A DNA stretch of 31,120 bases from a virus: positions 1 through 31,120 of the IMG/VR virus record IMGVR_UViG_3300005329_000153; one strand, written 5' to 3'. The position numbers were made by a program, and so were the translations under genes. The notes under the pieces were generated by a model that saw nothing but the letters and a program-made list of their open reading frames with translations, made no database searches and was not told the origin of the DNA. Positions 5,875-12,697 of this stretch are shown piece after piece (within the stretch, counting starts at the first letter, position 1; every line of letters starts with the position of its first letter).

Positions 5875-5957
5875 GCGGATGTGGCGGAACGGCATACGCA
5901 GTTGACTTAAAATCAACCGCTCGAAAGAGCATACGGGTTCGAATCCCGTCATCCGCA
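5875..5957 (+). tRNA. tRNA-Leu(UAA)
   Basis: This is a complete class II cloverleaf: acceptor GCGGATG/CATCCGC, anticodon stem GTTGA/TCAAC with loop CTTAAAA (anticodon TAA at 5908-5910), long variable arm GCTC-GAAA-GAGC, T arm ACGGG/CCCGT with TTCGAAT, and discriminator A. CCA is not encoded. It reads UUA (and UUG by wobble), codons that this A+T-rich genome uses frequently, which fits compensation for a host poor in that tRNA. Confidence 0.95.
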
Positions 5958-5971
5958 CTGAAAGGATTTAA

Positions 5972-6166
5972 ATGGTACGTAGACCGGTTAAGCCCCAGAT
6001 TTTTAGCAGGAATCCTGATCATTTTAAGGATTATAGATTATCTGTTTGCACTAATTGTAGTACAGGTATTTTTGCAGACCATAAATATGTTTGGTCGTCG
6101 AAAGGATTAATCCATATTGACTGCAATGATAAGGTAGGGGTCAATGCACTTGAAGATGTATCGTGA
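5972..6166 (+). CDS. 64-aa zinc-ribbon-like protein
   Basis: AAAGGA upstream supports ATG 5972. The 64-residue product has a basic N-terminus, a CTNC knuckle at about residues 26-29 and a later His/Asp/Cys (HIDC) that can complete a metal site: the layout of a short treble-clef or ribbon. It overlaps the next small gene by 23 nt. Function unknown. Confidence 0.6.
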   Translation: MVRRPVKPQIFSRNPDHFKDYRLSVCTNCSTGIFADHKYVWSSKGLIHIDCNDKVGVNALEDVS

Positions 6167-6323
6167 GCATTACACTAGTACCGACAATCGATTATGGAAA
6201 CCAAAACGCGGTTTCATTTCTGAAGAGCAAATTAAAGAACAATTAGGTTTTGATCCTGCAAAATGTAATATTTATAGGTGTACTTTTTGTGATATGTTAC
6301 ATATGGGTCGGGGAACTAAATGA
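6144..6323 (+). CDS. 59-aa Cys-rich small protein
   Basis: An AAGGTAGGGG site precedes ATG 6144. The 59 residues include a basic, aromatic N-terminus, a helix around SEEQIKEQLGF, then C41 and a CTFC knuckle (C46, C49) followed by a His. Its TGA overlaps the ATG of the SNF2 gene (ATGA), so it is cotranslated with it. Possibly a small zinc-binding accessory protein. Confidence 0.55.
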   Translation: MHLKMYREHYTSTDNRLWKPKRGFISEEQIKEQLGFDPAKCNIYRCTFCDMLHMGRGTK

Positions 6324-8059
6324 CAGCCACAGAGGACCACAAAGCTATTCTAGATCAGATTGATCATTATGTAGTAGATCTCAGAGAAACAGATGCTCAG
6401 GAAGCCCTTCTCAATGACCAATTAGCTCAAATTCGACTAGAAATAGCTAAGCTAAGAGATAAACGTTATCAAACTCGAATTAGGCTACGTGAAGCCGTCA
6501 CTAATAAAGAATCTATTGAGCGTCAAGTTAGTCTTGAAGAAGAAGCTGCCGCAATTAAAAAGCGAATTGAAAAGAAAAAAGCTGAAGCTAAAGAACTTCT
6601 TGAAAATGCACCTTGGAAAGATATTGCAAAGGATTGGCAGGTATCGGGGGCAATTCAACTTCCCGAGCGTGCACTTCTTGGAGATAAACGAGGGCTAGGA
6701 AAAACTCTAAGTTCTCTTATTTGGCTCCGGCTTCAGAGGGCTAAGAAGACTCTTGTTTGTCTTCGTAAAGAAGTGGCTGAAGATTTTATTAAAGAAATCA
6801 GCATTCGAGAACCTGATAAATTTGTTTATCCTCTTATTGGCGCTACACCAGAGACTCGCAGGATTGCTGCGATGCTTCTCAATGGACACAAGGAATTTAT
6901 TGTAGTTACTAATATTGAATCATGGCGCAAAAATATTGAGACGACAACCAATGATCTTCTCAAAATTAATTATGACACAATGATTCTTGATGAAGCTCAC
7001 CATATTAAGAATGCTAATAGTAGTACAGCTCTGGGTTTCTTTAAATTGGCGGATACAGTACCTAAAGTACTAGAACTTACAGGTACTCCGATTAAGAATA
7101 AGCCACAGGAGATGTTCTCACTACTACATGCTTTATATCCTAATATTTTTCCGTCCGAAAGAAAATTCCAGAGAGATTTCTGCACTCAAATTACTCAAAA
7201 TAAGTGGATGTTCACGCCACAGGGACTGGTTAATCTCGTTGAGAGAATTAAACCTTTTTATCTAGCACGTAGTCCGGAGGACGTAGGGAGGGACGTTCCT
7301 CCGCCTCGTATTATTGAATACAAGCTAGACTTTGAGAATCATCTTAAACAAAAAGAAGCATATAAGATTATGACAGAGCGCAGTATGGCTCTACTTACAA
7401 GTGGTAAAGTAATTCCAATTGTAAGTCAGCTGGCCATTATGACTCGTCAGGCACAAGTAGTAAGTTGGCCTGCTGGTATTCGCTTTGTTGATCCAGAAGA
7501 TGGACAAGTCTATAAATTTGACGTTGAAGAATCTGTTAAAATGGATTGGGCTGAAGAGTTAATTCAAGAGCTAGTAGGCGAAGGAGAAAGAATTCTTCTC
7601 TTCTCTCGATTCAAGCCTGCTATTTATGAACTACAGAAGAGACTAACACAAGCAGGTCTCTCTGTGGCTGTTATCACTGGTGACGAGGATAAAACTAATA
7701 ATAGGGAAATCTTTAATGATTTTGATTTAAAGACAGCTGATCCAGATGATTACAAATATCAGGTGCTTCTCGCAACATATCAGACTGTAGGTGAAAGTGC
7801 TAATCTAAATGCAGCACGTCATGCTATTCTCTACGATCGCTTCTGGAATCCAGGAAATGAAGATCAGGCGATTGGTAGAATTGACCGACTCAATTCTATT
7901 GATCAAGCAACCGTGCACGTTCCAATTGTAGATAAATCTATTGATGTCTATATGTCAGATTTAATTGATGAAAAGAGAAATATTATCACAGGATTCAAAG
8001 CAGCATCCGACATGCAAACAAGCTTGGCAAAGCATTTAAGTGAAACTGTTAAAGGATAA
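6320..8059 (+). CDS. SNF2-family DNA-dependent ATPase/helicase
   Basis: This 579-residue protein has an N-terminal coiled coil (about 8-95) and a superfamily 2 SNF2-type ATPase core. Visible motifs: Walker A GLGKT (125-129) preceded by ALLGDKRG, Walker B DEAHH (about 224-228), motif III LTGTPIKN (about 252), helicase lobe 2 from about 415 (LLFSRF, VITGD), and motif VI QAIGRIDR (about 515) with the downstream RFWNPG neighbourhood typical of SNF2. SNF2 proteins translocate on double-stranded DNA and remodel protein-DNA complexes; in phages they often sit with replication/recombination genes, as here. The long N-terminal coiled coil is not part of the usual core and may be a tethering or oligomerisation arm. 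Three GCCACAG/CTGTGGC heptamers lie inside the gene (7102, 7216, 7662) and a fourth (6326) is at its start. Confidence 0.92.
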   Translation: MTATEDHKAILDQIDHYVVDLRETDAQEALLNDQLAQIRLEIAKLRDKRYQTRIRLREAVTNKESIERQVSLEEEAAAIKKRIEKKKAEAKELLENAPWKDIAKDWQVSGAIQLPERALLGDKRGLGKTLSSLIWLRLQRAKKTLVCLRKEVAEDFIKEISIREPDKFVYPLIGATPETRRIAAMLLNGHKEFIVVTNIESWRKNIETTTNDLLKINYDTMILDEAHHIKNANSSTALGFFKLADTVPKVLELTGTPIKNKPQEMFSLLHALYPNIFPSERKFQRDFCTQITQNKWMFTPQGLVNLVERIKPFYLARSPEDVGRDVPPPRIIEYKLDFENHLKQKEAYKIMTERSMALLTSGKVIPIVSQLAIMTRQAQVVSWPAGIRFVDPEDGQVYKFDVEESVKMDWAEELIQELVGEGERILLFSRFKPAIYELQKRLTQAGLSVAVITGDEDKTNNREIFNDFDLKTADPDDYKYQVLLATYQTVGESANLNAARHAILYDRFWNPGNEDQAIGRIDRLNSIDQATVHVPIVDKSIDVYMSDLIDEKRNIITGFKAASDMQTSLAKHLSETVKG

Positions 8060-8070
8060 AGGAGACTGGT

Positions 8071-8250
8071 ATGGACTTGGAAGAGCTTAAGGTAGCAGTT
8101 AATAAACTTCTGCTTCATGAGCATGACTTTCAGCCGGATGAAGCGGAAGAGTTGATCGAGCAGTCAGTAGCAGAAAACCCTCTGTTCTGGAATGAGAATG
8201 CCATTCCAGAAGATCTCGCTAATCTACTTGCGACAGGCGATGACGACTAG
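8071..8250 (+). CDS. 59-aa acidic helical protein
   Basis: An AAGGAGA site lies upstream of ATG 8071, 11 nt after the SNF2 stop. The 59-residue product is very acidic (DDD at the C-terminus) and almost entirely helical. It probably acts with or next to the SNF2 protein, given its spacing. No family recognised. Confidence 0.6.
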   Translation: MDLEELKVAVNKLLLHEHDFQPDEAEELIEQSVAENPLFWNENAIPEDLANLLATGDDD

Positions 8251-8266
8251 TAAGCTATGAGGTAGC

Positions 8267-8299
8267 GGGCCTCACCTCAAGCAATTGGGAGTGAGGCCC
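8267..8299 (+). terminator. Strong hairpin, possible attenuator/terminator
   Basis: GGGCCTCAC (8267-8275) pairs perfectly with GTGAGGCCC (8291-8299) over a 15-nt loop, followed shortly by a CTTTTG run. It lies in the 155-nt gap before the ParB-like gene, where a partial terminator or mRNA-stabilising hairpin is plausible. No gene other than the leader frame at 8344 is seen in this gap. Confidence 0.5.
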
Positions 8300-8343
8300 C
8301 AGGCTTTTGTGCCCAAAATCAGGCTCTGCGGGGGAGGTTGATC

Positions 8344-8400
8344 ATGGCCAGACAAGCCTACCCTACGCAAATCAAATCGAATTTATTGAAGGTAAGGTAA
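8344..8400 (+). CDS. Possible 18-aa leader peptide
   Basis: ATG 8344 has a very strong GGGGGAGG site 6 nt upstream, better than that of the following gene, and reads 18 basic codons to TAA 8400. The next gene starts 5 nt later. The strong initiation site on such a short frame suggests a leader peptide that couples or regulates translation of the ParB-like gene. Confidence 0.4.
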   Translation: MARQAYPTQIKSNLLKVR

Positions 8401-8405
8401 AGTAA

Positions 8406-9224
8406 ATGTATTTTAGAGAAGAAGTTATTACCCCTGCAAAAGCTAAGAAATATTTGAGCTTGAATATTCCAAATAACCGTACTACTTCTCCAATAACTAT
8501 TAGTACTTATGCTTCTGATATTAAAGAAAAACTATGGATTTCCAACAGCGGAGACAATATCAAATTTAATACTCAAGGTGAACTTATCGATGGACAGCAA
8601 CGTCTAATGGCAGTAATTGAAGCGAATACTACAGTAACAATGTGGGTAGCTTACGATGTTTCAGACGAAGCTTTACCTGTGATTGATACTGGGAGAGCTC
8701 GTACTTTTGCACATACACTTAAAATGCAGCATGCTATCAATACGCCACGTACTAGTGCAATTGTAAAGTGGATATACCTTTTCGATAAGGGTTATCCAAT
8801 GAACAAGGGAGCAGCCAAGCCCTCACATTCGCAGCTTAACATTATTTTTAAAAAATCTCCCACTGCTTTTGTTGAAGCTTCACGCAGAGCAGACGATGTT
8901 AAGCGAACTGGTATGGCCGCCAGTGGTGTGGCTGGAGTTGCTTATTATCTATTTAATAGAATTAGTCCTTCAATTACATATAATTTCTTCGACCAGTTAG
9001 TATCGGGCGCAAATGTTCCTGAGAAGAGTCCTATCCTTACTCTTAGGAATAGATTATTTAAGGTTTTGCAGGATAGACTCACATTACCAGAGGTTCTTGC
9101 CCTTTATATTAGGGCTTGGAATAATTATTTGGAAGATAAACCAGTAACTATGTTGTATTCTAATGGTACAGATAAAAAGAAGCTTAACAATTCTAATTTC
9201 CCTCAAATCAAGATGCCTAAATGA
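8406..9224 (+). CDS. ParB-like/sulfiredoxin-fold DGQQR protein
   Basis: This 272-residue protein carries the ParB-superfamily signature GELIDGQQRLMAVIEA at about residues 58-73 (DGQQR corresponds to the GNHR/DGHR box). It is followed by an all-helical C-terminal half. Such stand-alone ParB-like proteins are widespread in phages near replication genes; some bind DNA or have CTPase/nuclease activity. It is a candidate reader of the CTGTGGC repeats only by association, since the gene itself contains no heptamer. The start ATG 8406 lies immediately after the leader frame. It overlaps the next gene by ATGA. Confidence 0.75.
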   Translation: MYFREEVITPAKAKKYLSLNIPNNRTTSPITISTYASDIKEKLWISNSGDNIKFNTQGELIDGQQRLMAVIEANTTVTMWVAYDVSDEALPVIDTGRARTFAHTLKMQHAINTPRTSAIVKWIYLFDKGYPMNKGAAKPSHSQLNIIFKKSPTAFVEASRRADDVKRTGMAASGVAGVAYYLFNRISPSITYNFFDQLVSGANVPEKSPILTLRNRLFKVLQDRLTLPEVLALYIRAWNNYLEDKPVTMLYSNGTDKKKLNNSNFPQIKMPK

Positions 9225-9412
9225 AACCACCAAGAATTTTTAATGTAGATCCTAGAAAACATGGTTATTCTGAATGTTTGGCTTGTGGTAAATTCAAGTT
9301 TAATTTAAGATTTAGGAATGATAAAATCGACTGGATTTTATGTGAGCTCGACTATGTAGATTATTGGGAGAATACTGATCACCTCTCCCCCGACTATAAG
9401 GTGTATCCATGA
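9221..9412 (+). CDS. 63-aa small Cys-knuckle protein
   Basis: ATG 9221 overlaps the stop of the ParB-like gene. The 63-residue product contains ECLACGKF (CxxC, about residues 19-22) and a later Cys (about 41), with many aromatic residues in the C-terminal half. Its stop overlaps the next start. A small zinc- or nucleic-acid-binding protein is likely; function unknown. Confidence 0.6.
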   Translation: MKPPRIFNVDPRKHGYSECLACGKFKFNLRFRNDKIDWILCELDYVDYWENTDHLSPDYKVYP

Positions 9413-9777
9413 GTGATGATCTTAAGCGTTACAATAAAGTTCCTATTGATTTATACCATAGGGACCAATTAGTTAAGGATTACGCTCCCTGGTATTTGGG
9501 TGTATGGGAATACACAGAAGGACATAAAATTTGGGGATTAGTTCATGGTAATTCAGAAACTCATATGTGTTATCGTGTTGAAGATAATCCATTAATTCGT
9601 ATAGCTGAGAGTCGAGAACGTTATACGACGGATCCCAATCCCGACTGGCTTCGTTGGTATTTTGACGTGGGTGCCAGAATCTACATGACAATTGATGATT
9701 TGGAAAAGGCATGTAAGGAGTTAGGAATTTGGGATGTTCATCCTGCGGAAGAGGATTCCACTCCGAGTGTGAAATAG
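9409..9777 (+). CDS. 122-aa aromatic-rich hypothetical protein
   Basis: ATG 9409 overlaps the previous stop. The 122-residue product is rich in Trp, Tyr and acidic residues (several WY/WW-like pairs) and ends with a short Ser/Pro tail. Its 3' 49 nt are also read in another frame as the zinc-ribbon N-terminus of the HNH gene. No family recognised. Confidence 0.6.
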   Translation: MSDDLKRYNKVPIDLYHRDQLVKDYAPWYLGVWEYTEGHKIWGLVHGNSETHMCYRVEDNPLIRIAESRERYTTDPNPDWLRWYFDVGARIYMTIDDLEKACKELGIWDVHPAEEDSTPSVK

Positions 9778-10223
9778 GTTGTAAGAACTGTCACACCACT
9801 ATAGAACAAGCAACTAAGGTTTTAAGCCTTGGTACTGGAAAAGGAGCGCCTATAAAGGAAGACGGGGATGTTAATGATCCCTTGTCGACAGGACGAAAGC
9901 GAGCCGCGATTAAATATCCGCTTCACAAAACTAATCCTTGTGAGTGGCGTGGCAAAAAGAATTGTGGCGGTGGATTAGAACCTATTATTGGATGTCGTGA
10001 TGGGTTTCAACGCCACAGGCACCATGGACCTGTTAAAAATCCATTAAGGAATGAAGTAGGTAACGTACATAGAATTTGTTTTCATTGTCACACTAGATGG
10101 CATGCCAAAAATGATCATGTGTATGATGAAACTATCTATGAAGGACTCCCCCACTCACCTGTGGCGGCTACTGATGCTGAATTAACAGCTAATGAAATTC
10201 AATGGAGCAAACATGTCGCTTGA
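9729..10223 (+). CDS. HNH endonuclease with N-terminal zinc ribbon
   Basis: The 164-residue frame begins with TTG 9729, with AAGGAG about 9 nt upstream, and overlaps the upstream gene by 49 nt. Residues 3-21 form a CxxC...CxxC zinc ribbon (C3, C6, C18, C21), which argues that this overlapped N-terminus is truly coding. The core has C71 and C79, HRHHG (96-100), a conserved Asn at 112 and a CFHCHTRWH segment (117-125): an HNH beta-beta-alpha-metal nuclease with structural zinc Cys. It may be a free-standing homing-type nuclease or act in recombination or packaging. It carries heptamers at 10012 and 10159. Confidence 0.75.
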   Translation: MGCSSCGRGFHSECEIGCKNCHTTIEQATKVLSLGTGKGAPIKEDGDVNDPLSTGRKRAAIKYPLHKTNPCEWRGKKNCGGGLEPIIGCRDGFQRHRHHGPVKNPLRNEVGNVHRICFHCHTRWHAKNDHVYDETIYEGLPHSPVAATDAELTANEIQWSKHVA

Positions 10224-11070
10224 AGTTATTAGTTATTCTGAACTGGCTAAGTTTGACACATGCAAGCGTCAATATTTTTACACTTTTGAATTAGGTTTAC
10301 GTCCTCTTACAGAAACTGAAGCAATCGCCACAGGGATCAAGGGACATAAGCTCCTGCAATCGTTTTACGAATGCATGAAAATGGGAAAGACTCGCGAAGA
10401 GTCTATTGATATTATTCAACATAGAGCTAAAGAGCTTATTAAGAGCATGCATCCTGTGGAAGTGGGTGCAATTTTAAAAGCTTGGAATATGGTGGACAAT
10501 TACATTAGAAAAACTGATTTTGGTACTAAGAAAGTAGCTTTGGTCGAGAATCGTTTTTTGCTCCCTGCTTCTATCCTATCTCCTGATAATCCAGTTCTTG
10601 AACATATTCAGATTGGATTCACTCCTGATGTTGTTTTTGAACGTACAGGAGGTTGGCTAGATGTAGAGGATTCTAAGTTTATTGGCAAAGCATGGCCTGA
10701 AGCAAAACTAGAACATTTTCGGCAAAATAAGCTATACTACATTTTTCTTAAACAGATGGGATATAAAGTATCTAGGTGTAGTGTTCGATTTTTTAACACT
10801 ACAACAGGTAAAGTATCTGAGAAGAACGATACAATATCTCTCACTGAAGAATTTAATATTATTCAAGACTTCATTCGCGGTCTAGAAGAGGTTGTTGCTT
10901 ATCGCAATTTGTCTTATGAAGAGAAAGAGTTGTCGCGACGTACAATGAATTATCATACATGTCAGTTTTGTGCTTTTTATCGTCCCTGTAAGCTAGAAGA
11001 GCAGGGCAAGGATGTTACTAATATGCTTAAGCATCAATACCAGGTTACTGATTATGATTATACCAAATAA
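10213..11070 (+). CDS. Cas4/RecB-like PD-(D/E)XK exonuclease
   Basis: ATG 10213 is chosen over the in-frame ATG at 10192 because the conserved domain begins there (YSELAKFDTCKRQYFY, which contains the first iron-sulfur Cys, C17). About residues 150-160 give the nuclease motif (an acidic residue, then LDVEDSKF with Asp-x-Lys). The C-terminus has CQFCAFYRPC, the three-Cys part of the [4Fe-4S] cluster typical of Cas4/AddB-type nucleases. Length (285 aa) fits the family. In phages this nuclease pairs with Sak4-type ATPases for recombination, and the Sak4-like gene follows with a 17-nt overlap. Confidence 0.88.
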   Translation: MSLEVISYSELAKFDTCKRQYFYTFELGLRPLTETEAIATGIKGHKLLQSFYECMKMGKTREESIDIIQHRAKELIKSMHPVEVGAILKAWNMVDNYIRKTDFGTKKVALVENRFLLPASILSPDNPVLEHIQIGFTPDVVFERTGGWLDVEDSKFIGKAWPEAKLEHFRQNKLYYIFLKQMGYKVSRCSVRFFNTTTGKVSEKNDTISLTEEFNIIQDFIRGLEEVVAYRNLSYEEKELSRRTMNYHTCQFCAFYRPCKLEEQGKDVTNMLKHQYQVTDYDYTK

Positions 11071-11815
11071 AGAAGAGCTAGTTAAAGAAGCAAATAAAGA
11101 TGCAACGGTGGATCCTAAGTATGTCACGGTACTCTATGGTGACTACGGGAGTAGGAAGACTACTACTGCTGTTTCAATGGTACAAGAAAAGGGTTTATTA
11201 CTCAGTGCTGACGACAGTTGGAAAGTTCTTTTAAATCCACGACATTCTGGTATTTACTCTAAGGTTCAGGGAAATGTCAAGCATCTTACAGGTATAAGTC
11301 AACTAGACTACATTGACTTTAATGATGGATATGACACCATCATTTGGGATACAGTGAGTCAAACAGTTGACAGTTTTTTAGATTTGCTGTATGATGAGGC
11401 TGGATGGTCCGGCACACAAATCAGACAAAGAATTAATTCAAAAAATCCAGAACTAAAAGATTTAGAAGTACTTGCGGCCATGGATTATCGTGTAACACGA
11501 GATAAACTACGGCCAACTTTTAATCGACTATTTAAGGAGACTAAAGCTCACATTATTTTTACTTCTCAAATGACTGAACCGTTGCCAGGACTTAGCCAAA
11601 ATCAACAAAAACGTCCATCTATCCCACAAGCTACTTTTAAAATTATTGGAACTAGGGCTGATATCATTGCCCATACTAAAGGTAATGGTAGTAGGTTCAC
11701 TGCGGATGTTACGCAGAGCCTAACTCAGTTGGGCAAAAGTCGTATTGAAGGTATTCAAGGCGCCATGGACCTTGAGTCTTTTGTTACTAAGTACAAGGAG
11801 ATCGTTTTCAAATGA
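11054..11815 (+). CDS. Sak4-like RecA-type recombinase ATPase
   Basis: The start ATG 11054 is inside the end of the nuclease gene; the longer frame from 11012 is less likely. The 253-residue product has a Walker A GDYGSRKT (29-36) and a Walker B IIWDT (96-100), a RecA-like ATPase core without the extended RecA C-domain. This length and order match the Sak4 single-strand annealing/recombinase family. Its neighbours, a Cas4-like nuclease before and an SSB-like protein after, form a typical phage recombination cassette. The Arg before the Walker Lys is unusual but seen in AAA_24-type phage ATPases. Confidence 0.85.
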   Translation: MIIPNKEELVKEANKDATVDPKYVTVLYGDYGSRKTTTAVSMVQEKGLLLSADDSWKVLLNPRHSGIYSKVQGNVKHLTGISQLDYIDFNDGYDTIIWDTVSQTVDSFLDLLYDEAGWSGTQIRQRINSKNPELKDLEVLAAMDYRVTRDKLRPTFNRLFKETKAHIIFTSQMTEPLPGLSQNQQKRPSIPQATFKIIGTRADIIAHTKGNGSRFTADVTQSLTQLGKSRIEGIQGAMDLESFVTKYKEIVFK

Positions 11816-12276
11816 GCATTTTCGGACAGATCGATGCTGCTACTATCAAGACTAATCAGTATTTTATTGAGGCTGGAGAGTACAGCGCTGAGGTTACTAA
11901 GGCCTACTTTAAGGATAATCGTAACGGACAGAAGCAGCTAGTCATTACTTATACTATTAATAATGAAGATTCTATTTACCTCGACAAGCCTGTTTCTCAG
12001 TACTTTACTCTTCCTGACCCTAATCTTACCGCAGAATCTTTTGAACTTCTTCCTGTTGACGAGAGGAAGAAGATTCAAGGGACGCTTTCTTCAATGAAGC
12101 GCACTCTCTGTGGTAATGCTGCCAATGCTCGGCAGAAGGGTTTGGGAGTTAACCCTGACGATTTGAATGATGCCAATTGGGACCCGGCTGTCCTTATTGG
12201 ATCTAAGGTGGATCTCAGTATTGGTAATTATGGTGATGAGGGTGTCAGTATTCGTTGGGTTAATTTGGCTGAGTAA
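11812..12276 (+). CDS. SSB-like single-stranded DNA-binding protein
   Basis: ATG 11812 overlaps the Sak4 stop. The 154-residue product begins with an EAGEYSAEVTKAYFKDNRNGQ segment and continues as alternating strands (QLVITYTI, VDLSIGNYG), compatible with an OB-fold. Phage proteins of this type follow Sak4 genes and act as SSB-like partners. It is codon-biased compared with its neighbours, as expected of an abundant DNA-binding protein. The family assignment is by context and fold style, not by a diagnostic motif. Confidence 0.65.
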   Translation: MSIFGQIDAATIKTNQYFIEAGEYSAEVTKAYFKDNRNGQKQLVITYTINNEDSIYLDKPVSQYFTLPDPNLTAESFELLPVDERKKIQGTLSSMKRTLCGNAANARQKGLGVNPDDLNDANWDPAVLIGSKVDLSIGNYGDEGVSIRWVNLAE

Positions 12277-12502
12277 TTAATATAGATAGGGCTGGGTATC
12301 TCGTTGCGGGAGATAGGAATCAGTAATTACCGCCCTGCTTATTACTGATTAAGTTTTATTCCCAGGAGTGGGAGACTTGGTACCCCACATTTAATAATGG
12401 ATAGGGGGTTTTATATGGGAGGTAAGTAGCCCTGAGAAAGACCCTGAGTGAAAGGAAGACTCTTGACTGTCCCCAAGAGTCTTCCTCCTAAAAGGAGGTA
12501 AT
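12277..12502 (+). promoter_or_regulatory. Structured 5' leader upstream of primase-helicase genes
   Basis: No gene is seen in this 226-nt gap. It holds several strong hairpins: 12297-12302/12310-12315 (6 bp), 12318-12327/12341-12350 (10 bp, perfect), and 12453-12465/12474-12486 (13 bp, perfect). The loop of the second can pair with 12288-12292 (AGGGC/GCCCT), a pseudoknot. The AGGAGG ribosome-binding site (12493-12498) is complementary to CCTCCT at 12484-12489. That segment overlaps the 3' arm of the 13-bp hairpin, so the two pairings compete. This looks like a switch for translation of the gene at 12503, or a transcript-processing site. Confidence 0.5.
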
Positions 12503-12697
12503 ATGAGTAAAACTGAGGCGCTGACTGTACTAGTTAGGCGTCATCAAAAAGAGTTCAATGAAGCTGTTTCTTCTCTTACTGCAACTACCGGTGCTCCTAG
12601 GAGTTTGGCAAAGAAGGAAGCAGTTAAACTTTTAGCTAATAAATATCAGACAGAATATGTACATCTTCGCGGAAAGGATTTGAAAGGGAGGCTATGA
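12503..12697 (+). CDS. 64-aa basic helical protein
   Basis: ATG 12503 lies 4 nt after AGGAGG. The 64-residue product is rich in Lys/Arg/Ala/Leu and probably a helical nucleic-acid-binding protein. Its TGA overlaps the start of the primase-helicase (ATGA at 12694), so the two are probably made together. Its leader contains the competing hairpins described at 12277-12502. No family recognised. Confidence 0.6.
   Translation: MSKTEALTVLVRRHQKEFNEAVSSLTATTGAPRSLAKKEAVKLLANKYQTEYVHLRGKDLKGRL

Noticed and set aside
8267-8343. Known metabolite riboswitch before the ParB-like gene
   Set aside because: Only one strong hairpin and no conserved riboswitch core that I recognise; the leader peptide explanation is simpler.
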